A stretch of DNA of 64,000 bases from Protonemura montana (GCA_947568835.1 OX387608.1:856501-920500), one strand, 5' to 3'. Counted from the first letter of the stretch, positions 30,442 through 40,559 are shown. Made by a program: numbers and translations. The notes: generated from the sequence alone by a model not told the origin.

Positions 30442-30584
30442 CAAAATATTTTAAGCCGTAAAAGTTTTAAGCTTATCGAAGCGCAAGAAATATCACGTGA
30501 CTAAATAACAATTGAAGCACCAGACGTTTCTTGCCGGCGATCAATTTTGAAACAAAATTGAGGCAACTAAGTACATTTGTAATC
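30442..30584. other. Spacer between element B and Myb/SANT pseudogene
   Basis: AT-rich spacer without a recognised feature; it presumably includes the 5' flank of the Myb/SANT gene remnant. Confidence 0.4.
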
Positions 30585-31482
30585 ATGTTTCAAAACAAAC
30601 GTTCTTGCACTAGAGTTTCTTTCGGACAGCAAGAAATAATGCTGCATTTTATGAAAAATCACCCAGAGTTTGCTTTTGGGAAATTTTCTGGCCCATTGGG
30701 CAAAGAAAAGGAAGAAAGTTTATGGAAGCATTTACTTCCCTTCTCAATTCAGAAGGGAAAGGGGCCCAAAAAGATGAAAAGCATTGGAAAAAGGTATGAA
30801 ATTACCAAAATGTTACAAATATAAACCTACAACAATAGTGACTGCACATATTAAAAATCAAACCCTTACCTTATAGAACTACAAGTTACTTAATTTTTCG
30901 ATACTATTTACAGCAGTATTATCAAAAAATGTCAACGATAGCACTGATTTAATTTTTAGACTTGGACTGACTGGAAGAACAACACTAAGGACAAAGCTTC
31001 CAAGTTTAAAACATTATCAATGAAAACCGGCGGTGGTGAAAAGCCCCTTTCGGAACTGTCACCCATAGAGCTTCGTCTGTTGGATTTCTGTGGTTGGCAG
31101 TTGGTGACCAGCATTACAACAGTTGCTGAGGCTGGAATGGGTGCACAGCCACCAGAAACGAGCACCTTTCCAATAAACACCACATCCACCTCAACTTCTG
31201 CAACTGCAAATGATACAAGCATTTGCCAAGATGCTGCCAGTTTAATTACATACGTAAGTTCTACAAAAATAAACCTCATAAGTGTGTTATGCAAGTAAAG
31301 CGCATTTTATTAAAATAGTAAAACAACAATATTTCTGTTCTGAATGATTTGAATGATATCAAATTCATGGATGATTTTTCTTTGGCTGAAGTCGAAGTTC
31401 AGCAAGATTTTACTGAATGCCCACCCGTTGCCTCTTCGTCATCCACGAAACGAAATACAAATGAGAACCATCCCGGAAAAGG
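30585..31482 (+). pseudogene. Myb/SANT-like (zeste-type) DNA-binding protein, three exons, frameshifted
   Basis: Exon 1 (30585-30793): VSFGQQEIMLHFMKNHPEFA, GKFSGPLGKEKEESLWKHL, then after a one-base loss near 30733 LNSEGKGAQKDEKHWKK. Exon 2 (30960-31252): TWTDWKNNTKDKASKFK, MKTGGGEKPLSELSPIE, then a Thr/Ser-rich stretch. Exon 3 (about 31334-31482): LNDLNDIKFMDDFSLAEVEV. Introns have GTATGA..TAG and GTAAGT..TAG ends, and the exon 1/2 join is in phase only in the shifted frame. The pattern matches zeste-like Myb/SANT domains, which occur in arthropod host proteins and as partners of Harbinger transposons. Later exons were not found. The single-base deletion suggests a pseudogene, or a sequencing error. 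Confidence 0.72.
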
Positions 31483-32399
31483 TATATGGAAAAAATGATA
31501 TATTAAAACTGAGTGAGACATTATTGTAGGTAATATGTGAGACATGCATCTACATGGTCTCTTTCTTTCATACGACTAAATTGTTATACTTTCATTTCTT
31601 ACTCTTTCGAGGAGTCCAACCCGGGTTCAACACCAGAGTTGGATAGGACATAGGGTGGTGGAGGTAGTTGATTCTTGAGGCGCTTGGGAGCAGCCGTTAG
31701 GGAAGTTACTATTTTTGTTGATTGTGATTGGTCGTTGAGATCAGAGATCAATTCTCATATTGCGAATGTATTGGAAGTTGGAATGTTTGGTATGTAAGTT
31801 GTTTTGTCCATGGGAGCCAGTGATTGCTTTGACGAGATTTTTGTGGTTGGCAGCAGAGGGAACTCTTCCCTGGAGGTATAAGTAGAGAGCTTTCGCTTTT
31901 TGCTGTTACTTTGGCTTTGGTGTAGGATTTTGGATGGAAGAGTAGGTGCTGGGCTGGGTTTATTCTTGACTTTCATGAAGTATTTTGCTTGATATTTTAG
32001 TCGCCGACTTTTCTTCTTGCTCTTGCTCATTGGAGCATCTTCATTATCTTCTACACCATCTCCCAGGCTGACAATATCTTCATTGTTCAGTACTTCTGGC
32101 ATGCTAGCGAGGATGGTATTGGTCTTGGGTTGGGGGTGTGGTTGTGGTTGTGGTGGGAGACCGGTAGTCGTCAATTTGTACAGTTTTAATATTTGCCGGA
32201 GGGCAAAAAGTGCTGGTCGACTGAATAGGATCGAGCGATCGAGCAATTATTTTGATTTGATCTCGTATATTTATTTATTTAACCTTTATGACACACAGTT
32301 AAGAACCCGTTTGTGCCACATTAAAACATCTAACAAAACTAATACATACATGACCTAGAGAAAAAAAAAGAAACGTGCATATCACATTCACCAGCTCGA
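31483..32399 (-). other. Unassigned region with a minus-strand open frame
   Basis: Contains a 163-codon minus frame (32246-31755) rich in Pro, Ser and Lys, with SKKKSRRLKYQAKYFMKVK and REEFPLLPTTK. A FPxLP-type block occurs in Jockey ORF1 N-termini of this window, so it may be a gag fragment, but there are no zinc knuckles and support is weak. The rest is AT-rich. Confidence 0.3.
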
Positions 32400-32815
32400 G
32401 ATCACTTTCTTAAAATCTGATAGAAACAGATAATAAATATCCAGGTTCTGAATGTTGTCGCTGCACAAGTTAAACTGAATCAGTATTCTCGGAATACAAG
32501 ACCACTTGAAAATATTTCTCCTCGCCTTCGGGGCCTTAAATATGTCTCGATTCCGAGTTTTCCTGCCTGGCACATAACTATGTCCACATTACTATGTCCA
32601 ATGCCGTGAAGGAAAGCCAGGTCAGTAGCGTAACGCCTTGTTTCAAGTGGCATACGTTGCTGAACCTTTTCAATACGCGCTACGTTGGTTTTGCTAGTCC
32701 CGTTCGGATTCCAGGCCACAGTGGTGTAATCAACCTGTAGCCTAACGACGGCTTCATAAAGCATCCGGACAGTTCGTCTGCTTAATTTCCTCGTGCAATT
32801 TCTCTTCACAAGACC
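32400..32815 (-). pseudogene. LINE ORF2 C-terminal fragment (CR1/Jockey-like thumb region)
   Basis: A minus frame with RRTVRMLYEAVVRLQVDYTTV, AWNPNGTSKTNVARIEKVQQ and RYATDLAFLHGI, the pattern of the post-RT thumb region in CR1/Jockey-type LINEs (promoter-distal part with VWNP...KIEKVQRR). It is one of very few non-I-type LINE pieces on minus. It is truncated at both ends; the catalytic RT is not present. Confidence 0.6.
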
Positions 32816-32867
32816 TCAGCATTCGCAGTGGTTTGGGCATAACTACTTATATGTATACTATATGTAG

Positions 32868-33078
32868 GACAGAGAGCTTCACTGCGAGACCCGGCCAACT
32901 GGCACCCGATTAGCCTCCTATCAGGCCTCTCCAAACTACTCGAACGCGCCATGCTGACCAGACTACAGGCACACAGCGACCAGACAAACCTGCTGATCGA
33001 CCAGCAATACGGGTTCCGTGAACACCATTCCACGAACCATCAGCTTCTGCGCGTGGTGAACCGCATAAGCGACGGCTT
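32868..33078 (+). pseudogene. GC-rich Jockey J4 ORF2, left part
   Basis: RT sequence NWHPISLLSGLSKLLERAM and LIDQQYGFREHHSTNHQLLR, ending at RISDGF where element X inserted. The frame continues exactly at 42691 (NWRRHTAAVFLDVS) once X and one copy of its 12-bp target duplication are set aside. GC content is much higher than in the neighbouring Jockeys, so this is a distinct family. Confidence 0.85.
33067..33078. repeat. Element X target-site duplication, left copy
   Basis: AAGCGACGGCTT, repeated at 42679-42690. Setting aside one copy plus element X restores the Jockey J4 reading frame, which confirms that this is the duplicated target. Confidence 0.93.
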
Positions 33079-33102
33079 GAATGAATGAATATTGGGGCTT
33101 AA

Positions 33103-33134
33103 CGGCGCGTCAACCGGATGGTTATTTTGCGCCG
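33103..33134 (-). other. Conserved 3' hairpin of element X
   Basis: Stem CGGCGC/GCGCCG with inner AACC/GGTT, directly inside the GAATGAATGAAT tail; identical to element B. Confidence 0.75.
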
Positions 33135-33172
33135 GATAAAAGAAGGTTGTTCAATAAAAGATTGATAAAAGT

Positions 33173-36100
33173 TTACATCAAACCTATTACGTCAAGCTCT
33201 TGTAAGAATTTAAAAACATTGTCAATACGACGAGGGTCATCTGCTAATACTTTGTCAATAGTATTTTCTAATGAGTGACGTTGTCTAGCAACTCTATACT
33301 TTGTACAATCAATTAAAATGTGTCGGATGGATAAAATCTCGTTGCATGTATTGCAGCGCGGAGGCACCTTGTCAATAGTGAATAAGAAAGAGTGGGTTAA
33401 AAGAGTATGTCCGATACGGAGTCGGGTGAGAACGACCTCCTCACGCCTTTCAGATCTCTTTGATGACTCCCATGGTTCGACAGTAGCTTTAATTTCTTTT
33501 AATTTATTGTTTGTTTGTCTATCCCAGATATCTTGAAATCTTCGTTTGAAAGTTGACTTAAAGTAGACCTTCAAATCACTGTGGAAGATTCTTTGGTCAA
33601 CCATTTCAGCATTGTGCAAGGCATTCTTGGCGGCTGCATCGGCCCTCTCGTTGCCCTTAATGCCAACGTGCCCAGGCACCCAACAGAACACTACTCTCAC
33701 GTCCCGAGAAGAGAGGGTCGCTAGTAGGGAATGTACTTTTTGAACGAGGGTGTTGGGTGAGAAAATGTCATAAATTGCATCAATAGAGCTGAGTGAATCT
33801 GAAAAAATAAGAAAGTTGGGTTCATCTCTGCTTTCTATGTGTTGCAGAGCCTTCATAATGGCATACAATTCAGCAGTGAAAATGCTGCACTTGCTATTTA
33901 GTTTAAACCCGTATGCAATGTTGGGAGTCGTCGTAAAAGCACAACCAACATCATTGTTATTCTTTGATCCGTCCGTATAATATTGTATAAAATGTGGGTG
34001 ATCGGCACAGATTTCAGCAAACCTGCGTCTGTACACGAGATCGCTGGTGCACTGTTTCCCTAAGGACGCTAGGCCGATAAGGCAAGAAGGCCTGGGAACA
34101 CACCAAGGGGCGACCAGGCTGGATTCGACAGGGAACATCCTTGGAATCTTGAAAGTTATTTCGGTGAGAATACGACTCAGTCTAATACCTGCCGGCAAAG
34201 TTGAAAAGGGCTTAGCGTCATAAATTGGCTGGAATCTGGGCTGAAGTAGAGACAGGTACGTGGGATGTTTTTTCATTGCGATCAGTTTTGCAGCGTATGA
34301 AGTAAGAAGATATTCTCTCCTTAGCGTAAGTGGCGGCTCCCCGGAATCACAGTATAGACTTTCCGCCCGGCTGGTTCGAAGAGCGCCGATGGCCAGCCGG
34401 ATGCCTGTGTTGTGGATGGTGTTCAAAGTTCTTTTGTAGCTGTCACGGGCAGAATCGTAGACAGCACTGCCATAGTCAAGTTTAGAGCGTATGAGGGCAC
34501 GATAAACACGCAACATAACCGTGCGGTCCGCTCCCCACCTTGTCCCTGTCAGGTACCTTAAGAGATTAAGAGATTTAAAACATTTAATACGCAGTTGGTT
34601 AAAATGTTCTTTAAAATTCAATTTCTGGTCAAAGACTAACCCCAGAAACTTGACACTTTTAACAACAGGGAGACAGTTCCCACGGAGACAGATTTCTGGG
34701 TCTGGGAAGAGGCCCCGTACCCGAGAGAAGTGGACACAGTTTGTCTTTGCTGCCGAAAATGTAAAGCCGGTGGCATCAGCCCACTTTACCAATCTGTTGA
34801 CAGTTAATTGGATCTGCCTAGAGGTGGACGCTAGGTTCTTAGATGAACAGATTATTGCCAGGTCATCGACAAACAAGGAAGATGACACCGGGGAGTTAAC
34901 ACAGCTGGTAATTGTATTGATTGCAATCGCAAATAGCGTCACGCTGAGCACACTGCCCTGGGGCACGCCGTTCTCTTGTGAAAAAGTATCTGACAAAACA
35001 TTGCCAACACGGACATTAAAAGTTCTATCAGTCATAAAATTTGTGATAAAAACAGGTAGTCGACCTTTAAAACCCCATGAATGTAGCGATTTTAAAATGT
35101 TGTGGCGCCAGGTGGTGTCGTAGGCCTTTTCCAGGTCGAAGAAGACAGCTATTGCATGCTGTTTGCACAAAAACGAGTCCTGGATAAAGGCCTCCATCCT
35201 GACGAGATGGTCAAGTGTACTCCTGTTTTTTCGGAAGCCACATTGTAGATTAGAGAGCAAATTTTTGGTCTCCAGCCACCAAACCAAACGATTGTTCACC
35301 ATTTTTTCCATTGCCTTGCAAAGACAGCTGGTCAGGGAGATTGGCCTGTAGCTGGCTGCCAGTTGCTTGTCTTTGCCAGGCTTAGGAATGGGAACTTGTA
35401 TGGCGTGTCGCCACTCTTCTGGAAATATTTGTGAGAGCCAAATTTTGTTGTACATGTCGAGCAAAGCCAAGCGAGCATCTGGAGCTAGATGCTTAAGGAA
35501 CTCGTTGTGGACCCTGTCGGCCCCCGGTGACGTGTTCTTCGATGTCCGAATAGCGTTATCCAGCTCCCACTCACTAAACGGCATGTTGTAGCATTCGGAA
35601 TTGGCAGAGGCAAACGACAATTGTCTACGCTCTGCCGTGCGCTTGATCTGTTGGAACGATGCCGAATAGTGGCGGGAACTGGAGACGTCTGCAAAGTGTT
35701 GGCCAATGCTATCTGCTATTTCTTTGGGGGCCGTAAACAGGTGTCCATTGTTCTCTATACCGGCTATTGTTATCGGCTTATGCTTTCCTCTAATTTTATT
35801 TACCCTATGCCACACCTTGGTGAGGGGGGTGGTAAACGATAGAGACGACACATAATCGTTCCATGATTGGCGCTGAGACCTTTTAAAAACCTGTCGTGCC
35901 TTAGCACGGAGCTGCTTAAAAACCTGCAGATTAAAAGTTGTGGGTCGTTTGGTAAAAATACGGAGAGCCTTTTTCCTTGCCTTATGCGCTTTGACACATT
36001 CGTCGTTCCACCATGGGACTGGAATGCGGCGCGGCTTCGTGGAAGTCTGTGGAATGGACTCTTCTGCGGCACTTGTGATAATCTCTGTAACCTTTTTTAC

Positions 36101-36865
36101 TTGTGATTGAACGTCTGTTTCTTGGAGTGAACCACTGAGGTCTGCCAGTGCAGCAAACCGCTTCCAGTTCGCCCGTTTTAAGCTCCATTGAGCGGGGCGA
36201 GAGGGGATCTGAAAGTCGGTTTGGAGCCTCAAGATGATCGGGAAGTGGTCACTTCCACAGAGGTCATTGTGGACAGAGAAGTCGAACATATGTGCCACAG
36301 AAGGCGAACATATACACAAGTCAATCGCTGTAAAATTACCATTAAAAGAGTTAAATCTGGTTTGTTGTCCATTATTTAAAAGAAACAAATCGTTGTCATC
36401 GATAAAACTCTCAAGCATACGACCCCGGCCGTCTGCCATTGTGTCGCCCCACAGGGGGCTATGTGCGTTAAAGTCACCCAACAGCACGTAAGGGTGGGGC
36501 AGTTGGGACACAAGGCTTTGAAGGTTCGGGGCCGTAGCTGGCGCCCACTCCGGAAGATAAATGTTACAAAGAGTAACTGGTTGTGGTATGTGGACTCTGA
36601 CTGCCACTGCCTGTAGAGGTGTTACCAGCTGCAGTGGATGTGCAGGGACGGAGTCTAACACTGCCGTCGCCACTCCACCAGCCGCTATATTTCGTGACAG
36701 ATCATCGTGCCGAAAGAATGTGTAGCCACTTAACACAGGTGAGTCAGACGGTTTAAAATGTGTCTCTTGTAAAGAGAGACACAGAGGGTTAAAATTAGCT
36801 GTTAAAAGCTTCACCTCCTCTCGGTGGTGATGGTAACCATTGAGGTTCCACTGTATTAAAGCCAT
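33173..36865 (-). CDS. I-type ORF2, intact: endonuclease, reverse transcriptase, RNase H (element X)
   Basis: An open frame of 1230 codons. Endonuclease: residues about 1-225 (LQETHFKPSD; LLGDFNAHSPLWGD near 130; GSDHFPI near 206). RT: about 400-720 (FFDLEKAYDTTW near 576; NGVPQGSVLSVTLF; LFVDDLAII near 667). RNase H: about 955-1090 (YYTDGSKNN near 963; TAELYAIMKAL; SDSLSSIDAI; WVPGHVGIKGNERADAAAK). A Cys-rich C-terminal tail follows (PPRCNTCNEILSIRHILIDC). The enzyme nicks target DNA, primes cDNA on element RNA and can degrade the RNA strand. RNase H places it in the I group rather than Jockey. It is probably active as a protein; mobility would depend on ORF1, which Y interrupts. Confidence 0.95.
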   Translation of the reverse strand: MALIQWNLNGYHHHREEVKLLTANFNPLCLSLQETHFKPSDSPVLSGYTFFRHDDLSRNIAAGGVATAVLDSVPAHPLQLVTPLQAVAVRVHIPQPVTLCNIYLPEWAPATAPNLQSLVSQLPHPYVLLGDFNAHSPLWGDTMADGRGRMLESFIDDNDLFLLNNGQQTRFNSFNGNFTAIDLCICSPSVAHMFDFSVHNDLCGSDHFPIILRLQTDFQIPSRPAQWSLKRANWKRFAALADLSGSLQETDVQSQVKKVTEIITSAAEESIPQTSTKPRRIPVPWWNDECVKAHKARKKALRIFTKRPTTFNLQVFKQLRAKARQVFKRSQRQSWNDYVSSLSFTTPLTKVWHRVNKIRGKHKPITIAGIENNGHLFTAPKEIADSIGQHFADVSSSRHYSASFQQIKRTAERRQLSFASANSECYNMPFSEWELDNAIRTSKNTSPGADRVHNEFLKHLAPDARLALLDMYNKIWLSQIFPEEWRHAIQVPIPKPGKDKQLAASYRPISLTSCLCKAMEKMVNNRLVWWLETKNLLSNLQCGFRKNRSTLDHLVRMEAFIQDSFLCKQHAIAVFFDLEKAYDTTWRHNILKSLHSWGFKGRLPVFITNFMTDRTFNVRVGNVLSDTFSQENGVPQGSVLSVTLFAIAINTITSCVNSPVSSSLFVDDLAIICSSKNLASTSRQIQLTVNRLVKWADATGFTFSAAKTNCVHFSRVRGLFPDPEICLRGNCLPVVKSVKFLGLVFDQKLNFKEHFNQLRIKCFKSLNLLRYLTGTRWGADRTVMLRVYRALIRSKLDYGSAVYDSARDSYKRTLNTIHNTGIRLAIGALRTSRAESLYCDSGEPPLTLRREYLLTSYAAKLIAMKKHPTYLSLLQPRFQPIYDAKPFSTLPAGIRLSRILTEITFKIPRMFPVESSLVAPWCVPRPSCLIGLASLGKQCTSDLVYRRRFAEICADHPHFIQYYTDGSKNNNDVGCAFTTTPNIAYGFKLNSKCSIFTAELYAIMKALQHIESRDEPNFLIFSDSLSSIDAIYDIFSPNTLVQKVHSLLATLSSRDVRVVFCWVPGHVGIKGNERADAAAKNALHNAEMVDQRIFHSDLKVYFKSTFKRRFQDIWDRQTNNKLKEIKATVEPWESSKRSERREEVVLTRLRIGHTLLTHSFLFTIDKVPPRCNTCNEILSIRHILIDCTKYRVARQRHSLENTIDKVLADDPRRIDNVFKFLQELDVIGLM

Positions 36866-37170
36866 TTTTGTTGTTTTAAAATCTCTCCCAACCTAAGTAA
36901 TGTATCACAGACATAAGCACAGCCATCTAAAAACCCGTGTAAAATTAAAAATAAAGTCACATAGGTAAAAGAAGCGTATACTAATATCACAGACACTATC
37001 ACGAGGGTTATCACAGAAAAGTTATCACAACAATATAGCACCAAAAGATCTCTAAACCTAAGTAAAATATCACAGATAATATTATCACAGCAATCCAGAA
37101 ACCTATATAAAATTAAAAATAAAATTATATAGATAAAAGGAGCGTAAATAAATATCACAGACATTATCAC
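36856..37170 (-). CDS. Small hydrophobic ORF between ORF1 and ORF2 (element X)
   Basis: Same 104-codon frame as in element B (27736-28050), overlapping the ORF2 start by 10 nt. It differs at a couple of residues in the middle (CCDNFSVITL where B has CCDKLSVITL), and both copies remain open. Two hydrophobic segments could span a membrane. It may instead be a by-product of the duplicated CTGTGATA-rich spacer. No family was recognised. Confidence 0.4.
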   Translation of the reverse strand: MIMSVIFIYAPFIYIILFLILYRFLDCCDNIICDILLRFRDLLVLYCCDNFSVITLVIVSVILVYASFTYVTLFLILHGFLDGCAYVCDTLLRLGEILKQQKWL

Positions 37171-37442
37171 AGAGGTTATTAAGGATAATTAAGGTGTCTA
37201 TTTGGTTTCGGTTTGGCTAAGGCTAAATATCACAGGTGTCGCTAAGTATTGACTAGAAAGTATCACAGATAAATCTTATTTCTTTTTTAAAAAGTCACTA
37301 GCGGAGCCAGAATTCCCAGTATAGGTGATCTTTTGTTTTTTTGATCCCTTCCTGGACACCACTGAGGCATCACTGAGGCTGCAGTCCATCTCGTCATTTC
37401 GGGAATCAATGGACTCCATACTGACCGAGCGACCTCCTGCCT
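37041..37442. repeat. About 402-bp direct repeat flanking copy Y, left copy
   Basis: Covers part of the ORF1-ORF2 spacer and the end of ORF1 of element X. By eye it is identical to 40158-40559 on the other side of copy Y. It fits a very long target-site duplication made when Y inserted; the boundaries are uncertain by one or two bases. Confidence 0.8.
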
Positions 37443-40157
37443 GAATGAATGAATATTGGGGCTTAACGGCGCGTCAACCGGATGGTTATTTTGCGCCGGA
37501 TAAAAGAAGGTTGTTCAATAAAAGATTGATAAAAGTTTACATCAAACCTATTACGTCAAGCTCTTGTAAGAATTTAAAAACATTGTCAATACGACGAGGG
37601 TCATCTGCTAATACTTTGTCAATAGTATTTTCTAATGAGTGACGTTGTCTAGCAACTCTATACTTTGTACAATCAATTAAAATGTGTCGGATGGATAAAA
37701 TCTCGTTGCATGTATTGCAGCGCGGAGGCACCTTGTCAATAGTGAATAAGAAAGAGTGGGTTAAAAGAGTATGTCCGATACGGAGTCGGGTGAGAACGAC
37801 CTCCTCACGCCTTTCAGATCTCTTTGATGACTCCCATGGTTCGACAGTAGCTTTAATTTCTTTTAATTTATTGTTTGTTTGTCTATCCCAGATATCTTGA
37901 AATCTTCGTTTGAAAGTTGACTTAAAGTAGACCTTCAAATCACTGTGGAAGATTCTTTGGTCAACCATTTCAGCATTGTGCAAGGCATTCTTGGCGGCTG
38001 CATCGGCCCTCTCGTTGCCCTTAATGCCAACGTGCCCAGGCACCCAACAGAACACTACTCTCACGTCCCGAGAAGAGAGGGTCGCTAGTAGGGAATGTAC
38101 TTTTTGAACGAGGGTGTTGGGTGAGAAAATGTCATAAATTGCATCAATAGAGCTGAGTGAATCTGAAAAAATAAGAAAGTTGGGTTCATCTCTGCTTTCT
38201 ATGTGTTGCAGAGCCTTCATAATGGCATACAATTCAGCAGTGAAAATGCTGCACTTGCTATTTAGTTTAAACCCGTATGCAATGTTGGGAGTCGTCGTAA
38301 AAGCACAACCAACATCATTGTTATTCTTTGATCCGTCCGTATAATATTGTATAAAATGTGGGTGATCGGCACAGATTTCAGCAAACCTGCGTCTGTACAC
38401 GAGATCGCTGGTGCACTGTTTCCCTAAGGACGCTAGGCCGATAAGGCAAGAAGGCCTGGGAACACACCAAGGGGCGACCAGGCTGGATTCGACAGGGAAC
38501 ATCCTTGGAATCTTGAAAGTTATTTCGGTGAGAATACGACTTAGTCTAATACCTGCCGGCAAAGTTGAAAAGGGCTTAGCGTCATAAATTGGCTGGAATC
38601 TGGGCTGAAGTAGAGACAGGTACGTGGGATGTTTTTTCATTGCGATCAGTTTTGCAGCGTATGAAGTAAGAAGATATTCTCTCCTTAGCGTAAGTGGCGG
38701 CTCCCCGGAATCACAGTATAGACTTTCCACCCGGCTGGTTCGAAGAGCGCCGATGGCCAGCCGGATGCCTGTGTTGTGGATGGTGTTCAAAGTTCTTTTG
38801 TAGCTGTCACGGGCAGAATCGTAGACAGCACTGCCATAGTCAAGTTTAGAGCGTATGAGGGCACGATAAACACGCAACATAACCGTGCGGTCCGCTCCCC
38901 ACCTTGTCCCTGTCAGGTACCTTAAGAGATTAAGAGATTTAAAACATTTAATACGCAGTTGGTTAAAATGTTCTTTAAAATTCAATTTCTGGTCAAAGAC
39001 TAACCCCAGAAACTTGACACTTTTAACAACAGGGAGACAGTTCCCACGGAGATAGATTTCTGGGTCTGGGAAGAGGCCCCGTACCCGAGAGAAGTGGACA
39101 CAGTTTGTCTTTGCTGTCGAAAATGTAAAGCCGGTGGCATCAGCCCACTTTACCAATCTGTTGACAGTTAATTGGATCTGCCTAGAGGTGGACGCTAGGT
39201 TCTTAGATGAACAGATTATTGCCAGGTCATCGACAAACAAGGAAGATGACACCGGGGAGTTAACACAGCTGGTAATTGTATTGATTGCAATCGCAAATAG
39301 CGTCACGCTGAGCACACTGCCCTGGGGCACGCCGTTCTCTTGTGAAAAAGTATCTGACAAAACATTGCCAACACGGACATTAAAAGTTCTATCAGTCATA
39401 AAATTTGTGATAAAAACAGGTAGTCGACCTTTAAAACCCCACGAATGTAGCGATTTTAAAATGTTGTGGCGCCAGGTGGTGTCGTAGGCCTTTTCCAGGT
39501 CGAAGAAGACAGCTATTGCATGCTGTTTGCACAAAAACGAGTCCTGGATAAAGGCCTCCATCCTGACGAGATGGTCAAGTGTACTCCTGTTTTTTCGGAA
39601 GCCACATTGTAGATTAGAGAGCAAATTTTTGGTCTCCAGCCACCAAACCAAACGATTGTTCACCATTTTTTCCATTGCCTTGCAAAGACAGCTGGTCAGG
39701 GAGATTGGCCTGTAGCTGGCTGCCAGTTGCTTGTCTTTGCCAGGCTTAGGAATGGGAACTTGTATGGCGTGTCGCCACTCTTCTGGAAATATTTGTGAGA
39801 GCCAAATTTTGTTGTACATGTCGAGCAAAGCCAAGCGAGCATCTGGAGCTAGATGCTTAAGGAACTCGTTGTGAACCCTGTCGGCCCCCGGTGACGTGTT
39901 CTTCGATGTCCGAATAGCGTTATCCAGCTCCCACTCACTAAACGGCATGTTGTAGCATTCGGAATTGGCAGAGGCAAACGACAATTGTCTACGCTCTGCC
40001 GTGCGCTTGATCTGTTGGAACGATGCCGAATAGTGGCGGGAACTGGAGACATCTGCAAAGTGTTGGCCAATGCTATCTGCTATTTCTTTGGGGGCCGTAA
40101 ACAGGTGTCCATTGTTCTCTATACCGGCTATTGATATCGGCTTATGCTTTCCTCTAA
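37443..40157 (-). mobile_element. I-type LINE copy Y, 5'-truncated, inserted in element X
   Basis: A second copy of the same family on minus, with tail and 3' hairpin (37467-37498) at 37443 and truncation at 40157, within ORF2 between endonuclease and RT. It lies in ORF1 of X and is flanked by about 402 bp of repeated X sequence. At 2.7 kb it lacks the 5' UTR, ORF1 and endonuclease. Confidence 0.88.
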
Positions 40158-40287
40158 CCAAAAGATCTCTAAACCTAAGTAAAATATCACAGATAATATT
40201 ATCACAGCAATCCAGAAACCTATATAAAATTAAAAATAAAATTATATAGATAAAAGGAGCGTAAATAAATATCACAGACATTATCAC
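37537..40287 (-). CDS. Truncated ORF2 (RT and RNase H) fused to spacer ORF (copy Y)
   Basis: An open frame of 916 codons. The first 44 codons come from the small hydrophobic ORF of the duplicated X spacer (MIMSVIFIYAPFIY to LRFRDLLV). The rest is copy Y ORF2 from RGKHKPISIAG onward, with RT (FFDLEKAYDTTW, LFVDDLAII) and RNase H (YYTDGSKNN) open to the stop. The junction at 40157/40158 happens to keep frame. The protein would lack the endonuclease and gain a hydrophobic N-terminus; expression is unknown. By origin it is a retrotransposon pseudogene with an accidental fusion. Confidence 0.8.
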   Translation of the reverse strand: MIMSVIFIYAPFIYIILFLILYRFLDCCDNIICDILLRFRDLLVRGKHKPISIAGIENNGHLFTAPKEIADSIGQHFADVSSSRHYSASFQQIKRTAERRQLSFASANSECYNMPFSEWELDNAIRTSKNTSPGADRVHNEFLKHLAPDARLALLDMYNKIWLSQIFPEEWRHAIQVPIPKPGKDKQLAASYRPISLTSCLCKAMEKMVNNRLVWWLETKNLLSNLQCGFRKNRSTLDHLVRMEAFIQDSFLCKQHAIAVFFDLEKAYDTTWRHNILKSLHSWGFKGRLPVFITNFMTDRTFNVRVGNVLSDTFSQENGVPQGSVLSVTLFAIAINTITSCVNSPVSSSLFVDDLAIICSSKNLASTSRQIQLTVNRLVKWADATGFTFSTAKTNCVHFSRVRGLFPDPEIYLRGNCLPVVKSVKFLGLVFDQKLNFKEHFNQLRIKCFKSLNLLRYLTGTRWGADRTVMLRVYRALIRSKLDYGSAVYDSARDSYKRTLNTIHNTGIRLAIGALRTSRVESLYCDSGEPPLTLRREYLLTSYAAKLIAMKKHPTYLSLLQPRFQPIYDAKPFSTLPAGIRLSRILTEITFKIPRMFPVESSLVAPWCVPRPSCLIGLASLGKQCTSDLVYRRRFAEICADHPHFIQYYTDGSKNNNDVGCAFTTTPNIAYGFKLNSKCSIFTAELYAIMKALQHIESRDEPNFLIFSDSLSSIDAIYDIFSPNTLVQKVHSLLATLSSRDVRVVFCWVPGHVGIKGNERADAAAKNALHNAEMVDQRIFHSDLKVYFKSTFKRRFQDIWDRQTNNKLKEIKATVEPWESSKRSERREEVVLTRLRIGHTLLTHSFLFTIDKVPPRCNTCNEILSIRHILIDCTKYRVARQRHSLENTIDKVLADDPRRIDNVFKFLQELDVIGLM

Positions 40288-40559
40288 AGAGGTTATTAAG
40301 GATAATTAAGGTGTCTATTTGGTTTCGGTTTGGCTAAGGCTAAATATCACAGGTGTCGCTAAGTATTGACTAGAAAGTATCACAGATAAATCTTATTTCT
40401 TTTTTAAAAAGTCACTAGCGGAGCCAGAATTCCCAGTATAGGTGATCTTTTGTTTTTTTGATCCCTTCCTGGACACCACTGAGGCATCACTGAGGCTGCA
40501 GTCCATCTCGTCATTTCGGGAATCAATGGACTCCATACTGACCGAGCGACCTCCTGCCT
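40158..40559. repeat. About 402-bp direct repeat flanking copy Y, right copy
   Basis: Second copy of 37041-37442, continuing into the rest of ORF1 of element X. Because this copy includes the ORF1 end, ORF1 remains open at 40393-41781. Confidence 0.8.

Noticed and set aside
23951-30450. CAAACATT left of element B and CAAAATATT right of it as a target duplication
   Set aside because: They differ by an insertion/substitution and are low-complexity. The Jockey frame is not restored, so it is not reliable.
34521-35123. 200-codon plus ORF opposite element X ORF2 (also near 25651 and 39134)
   Set aside because: Antisense shadow of a well-supported RT frame; it recurs only because the elements are near-identical copies.
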